From the NCBI RefSeq assembly GCF_020386615.1, contig NZ_CP077769.1, forward strand, positions 62,001 through 126,000: a stretch of DNA of 64,000 nt. The letters are read 5' to 3'. The stretch's first letter is position 1, and every line of letters begins with the position of its first letter. The notes under the pieces are model-generated. The model saw only the letters and a program-made list of their open reading frames with translations, did no database searches and was not told where the DNA came from. Positions 59,938 through 64,000 of the stretch are shown piece by piece. Source of the stretch: Chitinophaga pendula. Its GTDB lineage: Bacteria > Bacteroidota > Bacteroidia > Chitinophagales > Chitinophagaceae. Position numbers and translations under genes: made by a program.

Positions 59938-62077
59938 AGGATACAAACAGATCAATCTCAGTACAATAGCTACACACACCGCCATATTATCCAGTCCCAT
60001 TGAATATCTCAAAGGCGTCGGACCTCAACGGGGTGAACTACTCCGCAAAGAACTCGGCATCCACACCTTCAGAGACCTCCTCCACTATTTCCCATTCCGC
60101 TACGTCGATCGCACCAAGATCGAAAAAATCGGCAGCCTCCGCAGCCACATGGAATTCGTGCAGATCAGAGGACGAATCACCCACATAGAACTCCTGGGAG
60201 AAAAAAAAGGAAAACGCCTCGTCGCCACCCTACGCGACGAAACCGGCTCCATAGAACTCGTATGGTTCCAGGGATGGCAATGGGTACAGAAATCCCTCCG
60301 CGAAAACGTCGCCTACCTGGTGTACGGCCGCATCGCCCCCTTCAATGGCATCATGCAGATCACTCACCCGGAAATGGACCTCCTCACCGAAGATATCGCC
60401 GCAGGAAAACAATTCCTCGAACCCGTATACTCCACCACCGAAAAACTGAAAGCCAGAGGCCTCACCGCTAAAGCGATCGGCAAACTGACATTCAACCTCC
60501 TCGAACAACTATCACCGCTGGAAATACGGGAAAATATCCCGGCCTCCGTCATCCACCAGTACCGCCTGATGGGCAGAGCCACCGCCTTCTTCAAAATACA
60601 CCTCCCCGCATCAGAAGAAGAAGCCGCCCTCGCCCGCCGCAGACTCAAATTCGAAGAACTATTCATCGCCCAGATCAGGATATGCCGCCTCAAACTCAGA
60701 AGAAAAATGCTCTCACATGGCTTCCTCTTCGATAAAGTAGGAGACATATTCAACCAGTTCTACAACGAATTCCTGCCATTCCCGCTCACCGGCGCCCAAA
60801 AACGCGTACTCAAAGAAATCAGACAGGACACCATGGGTGGCAAACAAATGAACCGGCTCCTCCAGGGAGACGTAGGTAGCGGCAAAACAATGGTCGCACT
60901 CCTCACCATGCTCCTCGCCCTCGACAACGGATTCCAGGCATGCCTCATGGCTCCCACAGAAATATTGTCACAACAACACTTTAAAAGTATATCCGCCCTC
61001 CTCCAAGGAATGCCGGTCAAAGTAGCAATACTCACCGGCTCCATTAAAGGAAAAGCCAGAAAAGAAACACTGGCCGCCGCCGCCGATGGCTCCCTGCACA
61101 TACTCATCGGCACCCATGCACTCCTCGAAACAGGCGTCGCATTCAAAAATCTCGGAATGGCCATCGTCGACGAACAACATCGGTTCGGCGTCGCACAAAG
61201 AGCACAACTGTGGCAGAAAAATACCATCCCGCCACATATCCTCGTCATGACCGCCACTCCCATCCCTCGAACACTCGCCATGACCGTATATGGCGACCTC
61301 GATGTATCCGTCATCGACGAACTGCCCCCGGGCCGTAAACCCATTACCACCGTACATCGCACCGAATACCAACGGCCACAGGTAATGGACTTCATCCGCG
61401 AAGAGATCAGAAAAGGCAGACAAGCATACATCGTCTACCCGCTGATAGAAGATTCAGAAAAACTCGACTACGAAAACCTCATGAAAGGTTACGAAGAAGT
61501 GAAAGCATTCTTCCCAGAACCGCAGTTTTATATCAGCATGGTACATGGCCGGCAACCGGCAGATATGAAAGAAACAAACATGCAACGCTTCGTAAAAGGA
61601 GAAACACATATCATGGTCGCCACCACCGTCATAGAAGTAGGCGTCAACGTACCCAACGCTTCCGTAATGGTCATCGAAAGCACCGAACGATTCGGCCTCT
61701 CGCAGCTCCACCAGCTCAGAGGCCGCGTAGGCCGCGGCGCCGAACAATCATTCTGTATCCTCATGACCGGTAACAAACTGGGAAAAGATTCCAAAGAACG
61801 CATACAGGTAATGGTACAAACAAATGATGGCTTCATCATCTCCGAAAAAGATATGGAACTCAGAGGCCCCGGTGATATCGAAGGCACCCGCCAAAGCGGT
61901 GCCCTCGACCTCCGCATCGCCGATATCATCGTCGACAAACCCATCCTGGAAGCCGCCAGACAATCCGCAGAAAAAATACTCGAAGAAGACCCGGACCTGG
62001 CACTCCCGGAAAATACACCACTACAGGAATTCCTCGTATCACAACGGGCAAAATCCCAGTGGAGTAAAATTTCTTAG
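59921..62077 (+). CDS. recG: ATP-dependent DNA helicase RecG
   Basis: 718 residues as drawn. N-terminal wedge (OB) domain begins SSPIEYLKGVGPQRGELLRKELGI; helicase motifs LLQGDVGSGKTMVAL (I), VDEQHRFGV (II), VMTATPIPRTLAM (III), then TTVIEVGVNVPN, LHQLRGRVGRG and the C-terminal TRP domain. It remodels stalled forks and Holliday junctions. The start is uncertain: upstream of SSPIEY the only standard in-frame start is TTG at 59921, inside the gltA terminator; otherwise a rare AUA, AUC or AUU codon would be used. The body of the gene is certain. Confidence 0.95.
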   Translation: MPFAFLGYKQINLSTIATHTAILSSPIEYLKGVGPQRGELLRKELGIHTFRDLLHYFPFRYVDRTKIEKIGSLRSHMEFVQIRGRITHIELLGEKKGKRLVATLRDETGSIELVWFQGWQWVQKSLRENVAYLVYGRIAPFNGIMQITHPEMDLLTEDIAAGKQFLEPVYSTTEKLKARGLTAKAIGKLTFNLLEQLSPLEIRENIPASVIHQYRLMGRATAFFKIHLPASEEEAALARRRLKFEELFIAQIRICRLKLRRKMLSHGFLFDKVGDIFNQFYNEFLPFPLTGAQKRVLKEIRQDTMGGKQMNRLLQGDVGSGKTMVALLTMLLALDNGFQACLMAPTEILSQQHFKSISALLQGMPVKVAILTGSIKGKARKETLAAAADGSLHILIGTHALLETGVAFKNLGMAIVDEQHRFGVAQRAQLWQKNTIPPHILVMTATPIPRTLAMTVYGDLDVSVIDELPPGRKPITTVHRTEYQRPQVMDFIREEIRKGRQAYIVYPLIEDSEKLDYENLMKGYEEVKAFFPEPQFYISMVHGRQPADMKETNMQRFVKGETHIMVATTVIEVGVNVPNASVMVIESTERFGLSQLHQLRGRVGRGAEQSFCILMTGNKLGKDSKERIQVMVQTNDGFIISEKDMELRGPGDIEGTRQSGALDLRIADIIVDKPILEAARQSAEKILEEDPDLALPENTPLQEFLVSQRAKSQWSKIS

Positions 62078-62180
62078 CGCCTTATACGTTATTATCAGCA
62101 AATATGACAGTATAATCGCTACGCCGTCGCTCGTACCTTCATCCCGGCCATGCAAACAATGTCACACTGTAACTTTTAAC

Positions 62181-62196
62181 CGCCTCAGGCGTTTTT
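62181..62196 (+). terminator. Weak terminator-like hairpin after recG
   Basis: CGCC-TCA-GGCG then TTTTT, 104 bp after the recG stop. Short stem, so tentative. Confidence 0.4.
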
Positions 62197-62240
62197 ACAA
62201 TTAAGCCGCTTTTAAGTATAACAACGTTAAATCGATTCCT

Positions 62241-64000
62241 TTGAAACTTTCGCTATATCTACGCTGCTTCGGATGTATACTAATAACGTGGCTGATTGGC
62301 CCGCTGAACACAATGGCTCAGCAATACCCGCCTGCCGCCAACTTCACACCGCTCTCATTCTCTGAAAATAAAGGTCAGTGGGATAAAGCCATCCTCTATA
62401 AAACAGACCTCGGCGGCAGCGTCATCACACTCAAAAAAAATAGCTTCGGATTCCTCCTGCTCAATAAACAAGACCTCGACCAGCTATCCGAAGATGCCCA
62501 TGGCAATTACCGCCCCGGCAACAACGATAATCCTCATATCGAACATGGAAAAGTAACCACCCCCACACCGGCCTCACAAACACCCGTGAAAGAAAATCCA
62601 GTACTCTCCGAACAAAAAAATCCCGCCGTCAGAGGGCACTACTATAACGTCACCTTCCTCAACGCAACAGATAATCCGCAAGTAACGGCCGATAAAGCAC
62701 AGGAAGCATATGCCAACTACTTCATCGGCAATGACCCGTCCAAATGGGCCTCCGAAGTAAAATCCTACCAGCGCGTTAACTATAAAAACCTATACCCCGG
62801 CATCGACATGCAGGTATACTCAGAAGCCTCCCAACTGAAATACGACCTCATCGTCAACCCGGGCGCCGACCCCGCACAGGTAAAACTCCAGTACGACGGC
62901 GCCACCAGCATGGAAATAAAAAAAGGCCAGCTATATATCAATACCTCCGTAGGATACGTTATCGAACAATCCCCCTACGCATACCAATACATCAATAACC
63001 AACGTGTGTCCGTCAAAGTAAGCTACCAGCTTAAAAACAACCAGGTCAGCTTCCGCATTGGCAACAACTACGACAATAAATACGCACTCATCATAGACCC
63101 CACCTACGTCTTTTCCACCCTCACCGGTGCCAAAGCCGACAACTGGGGCTTTACCGCTACCTACGACGCGCAGGGCAACTTCTACGGCGGCGGCATCGTC
63201 CGCGATGCCAACGGATACCCCACCACCCCCGGCGCTGTACAAAGCGTCTACGCCGGCGGAGTAGATATCGGTATCACCAAATTCAGCGCCAATGGCCGCA
63301 ATGCCATCTACTCCACCTACATCGGTGGCAATAGTGCCGAACAACCGCATAGCCTCTTCGTTGACCCTCAGGGCAACCTCGTCATCGCCGGCCGCACCCG
63401 CTCCGGCAACTTCCCCTTCAAAACCTCCGCCGGCACCTCCGGTGGCTGGGATATAGCCGTCGTAAAACTCAACGCCACCGGCACCGCCATCACCGGCGCC
63501 ATCCGCATCGGCGGCAGCGCAGACGATGGCGTTAACATCCGCGACGACAGAGAAGCAGGACCATTCGCCCTCCTCCGCAACTATGGCGACGATGCCCGCA
63601 GCGAAGTTGTCCTCGATGGCGCCGGCAATATCTACGTCGCCAGCTGTACCCGCTCCGCCAACTTCCCCGTCACCGCCAACGCCTACCAGAAAACATTCGG
63701 CGGCTCACAAGATGCCGTAGTCATGAAAATAGACCCCACCTGCTCCAGCCTCCTATGGGCCACCTTCCTCGGCGGCAATCTCGAAGATGCTGCCTACGTA
63801 CTGGCCGTCAATGGCACCAACAGCGTATACGTAGCAGGGGGCACCGGTAGCTCCAACTTCCCCACCACCGCCGGTTCCATTTACAATGGGTTCCGTGGCG
63901 GTATCTGCGATGGATTCATCACCCACCTCTCCGCCGATGGCAGCAGCATCCTCCAAAGTACCTTCCTCGGCTCCGACAACCCGGCCGCCGACCAGGTATA
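62241..64000 (+). CDS. SBBP/DUF7948-type beta-propeller surface protein (5' part, runs off window)
   Basis: At least 586 codons, open at the right edge. TTG start followed by a signal peptide (LSLYLRCFGCILITWLIGPLNTMAQ) and an N-terminal domain LSFSENKGQWDKAILYKT, YFIGNDPSKW, LYPGIDMQVYSE, LKYDLIVNPGADPAQVKL, the DUF7948 pattern. After it come SBBP beta-propeller repeats: VFSTLTGAKADNWGF, YSTYIGGNSAEQPHS, WATFLGGNLEDAAYVL, FPTTAGSIYNGFRGG and LQSTFLG. In Bacteroidota such proteins usually end in PKD and a CHU_C or T9SS CTD; the C-terminus is outside the window. An alternative ATG at 62313 is inside the signal peptide. Confidence 0.88.
   Translation, partial: MKLSLYLRCFGCILITWLIGPLNTMAQQYPPAANFTPLSFSENKGQWDKAILYKTDLGGSVITLKKNSFGFLLLNKQDLDQLSEDAHGNYRPGNNDNPHIEHGKVTTPTPASQTPVKENPVLSEQKNPAVRGHYYNVTFLNATDNPQVTADKAQEAYANYFIGNDPSKWASEVKSYQRVNYKNLYPGIDMQVYSEASQLKYDLIVNPGADPAQVKLQYDGATSMEIKKGQLYINTSVGYVIEQSPYAYQYINNQRVSVKVSYQLKNNQVSFRIGNNYDNKYALIIDPTYVFSTLTGAKADNWGFTATYDAQGNFYGGGIVRDANGYPTTPGAVQSVYAGGVDIGITKFSANGRNAIYSTYIGGNSAEQPHSLFVDPQGNLVIAGRTRSGNFPFKTSAGTSGGWDIAVVKLNATGTAITGAIRIGGSADDGVNIRDDREAGPFALLRNYGDDARSEVVLDGAGNIYVASCTRSANFPVTANAYQKTFGGSQDAVVMKIDPTCSSLLWATFLGGNLEDAAYVLAVNGTNSVYVAGGTGSSNFPTTAGSIYNGFRGGICDGFITHLSADGSSILQSTFLGSDNPAADQV

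Noticed and set aside
1..64000. tRNA, rRNA, insertion sequence or prophage
   Set aside because: Looked for tRNA arms, transposase motifs, integrases and phage structural genes; none seen. A full covariance-model scan (tRNAscan-SE, Infernal) was not possible here.

Overview
The window reads as chromosomal DNA from a Bacteroidota bacterium, most likely the Chitinophagaceae and close to Chitinophaga. Evidence: type IX secretion (T9SS) components (SprA, a DUF4835/PorD-type protein, a PorE-like TPR/propeller/OmpA protein), a secreted protein with a CHU_C-type C-terminal domain, the futalosine menaquinone genes mqnB/mqnD, DUF4296 and DUF4835 proteins, and many promoters with the Bacteroidota -7 element TAnnTTTG. 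The content is mostly core housekeeping. I found no rRNA or tRNA gene, no CRISPR array, no insertion sequence and no prophage.

Layout. 1-17.6 kb, mostly + strand: the 5' end of mraZ (start of the dcw cluster, running off the left edge), bamD-rpoZ, coaBC-DUF4835, a DUF4296 lipoprotein, CoA-transferase subunits A/B, a class IV aminotransferase, photolyase, mqnB-mqnD (-), queD-folE, fabD, two GNAT genes (-), dinB, a NUDIX-type regulator, fabH (-) and ruvA. 17.6-24.9 kb: the 2418-residue SprA translocon. 24.9-25.4 kb: a convergent, AT-rich intergenic region. 25.4-41 kb, almost all - strand: SDR oxidoreductase, CHU_C surface protein, alpha/beta hydrolase and lnt (overlapping operon), guaB, dprA, an e(P4)-type phosphatase (+), a decayed DUF1569-type gene, the PorE-like protein, queE, folD, pckA. 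41-64 kb, mixed: aminopeptidase P, pssA, purS, rsmI, an iodotyrosine-deiodinase-like flavoprotein, an M1 peptidase, an MFS transporter, an ECF sigma cluster, rsmG, a GT2 glycosyltransferase, a small membrane protein, tgt, an LptF/G permease, a lipoprotein, gltA, recG, and the 5' part of an SBBP-type beta-propeller surface protein cut by the right edge.

Functional links: envelope biogenesis and protein export (bamD, lnt, lptF/G, sprA, DUF4835, PorE-like, surface cargo); queuosine and folate (queD, folE, queE, tgt, folD, with queD and folE adjacent and sharing a pathway intermediate family); menaquinone (mqnB, mqnD); fatty acids (fabD, fabH); DNA repair and recombination (phr, ruvA, recG, dprA).

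The most unusual signals are not genes. (1) An intergenic repeat family built from consecutive 11-bp modules (TATAGGAATGT / TATAGGAAAAC / TATGGGAGAGG / TGGACGTGAGA) occurs at three well-preserved loci plus one degraded copy; its purine-rich strand faces opposite ways on the two sides of about 25 kb. (2) GC skew and gene orientation both flip near 25 kb in the sense expected of a replication terminus, and a dif-like 28-mer lies at the convergent junction. (3) Four exact-period 108-bp tandem repeats, extremely C-rich, lie between a terminator and gltA. (4) Three 10-bp-spaced boxes upstream of mraZ match the known MraZ operator pattern. (5) A hairpin sits directly on the guaB start region, and several promoters abut start codons so closely that leaderless mRNAs are predicted.
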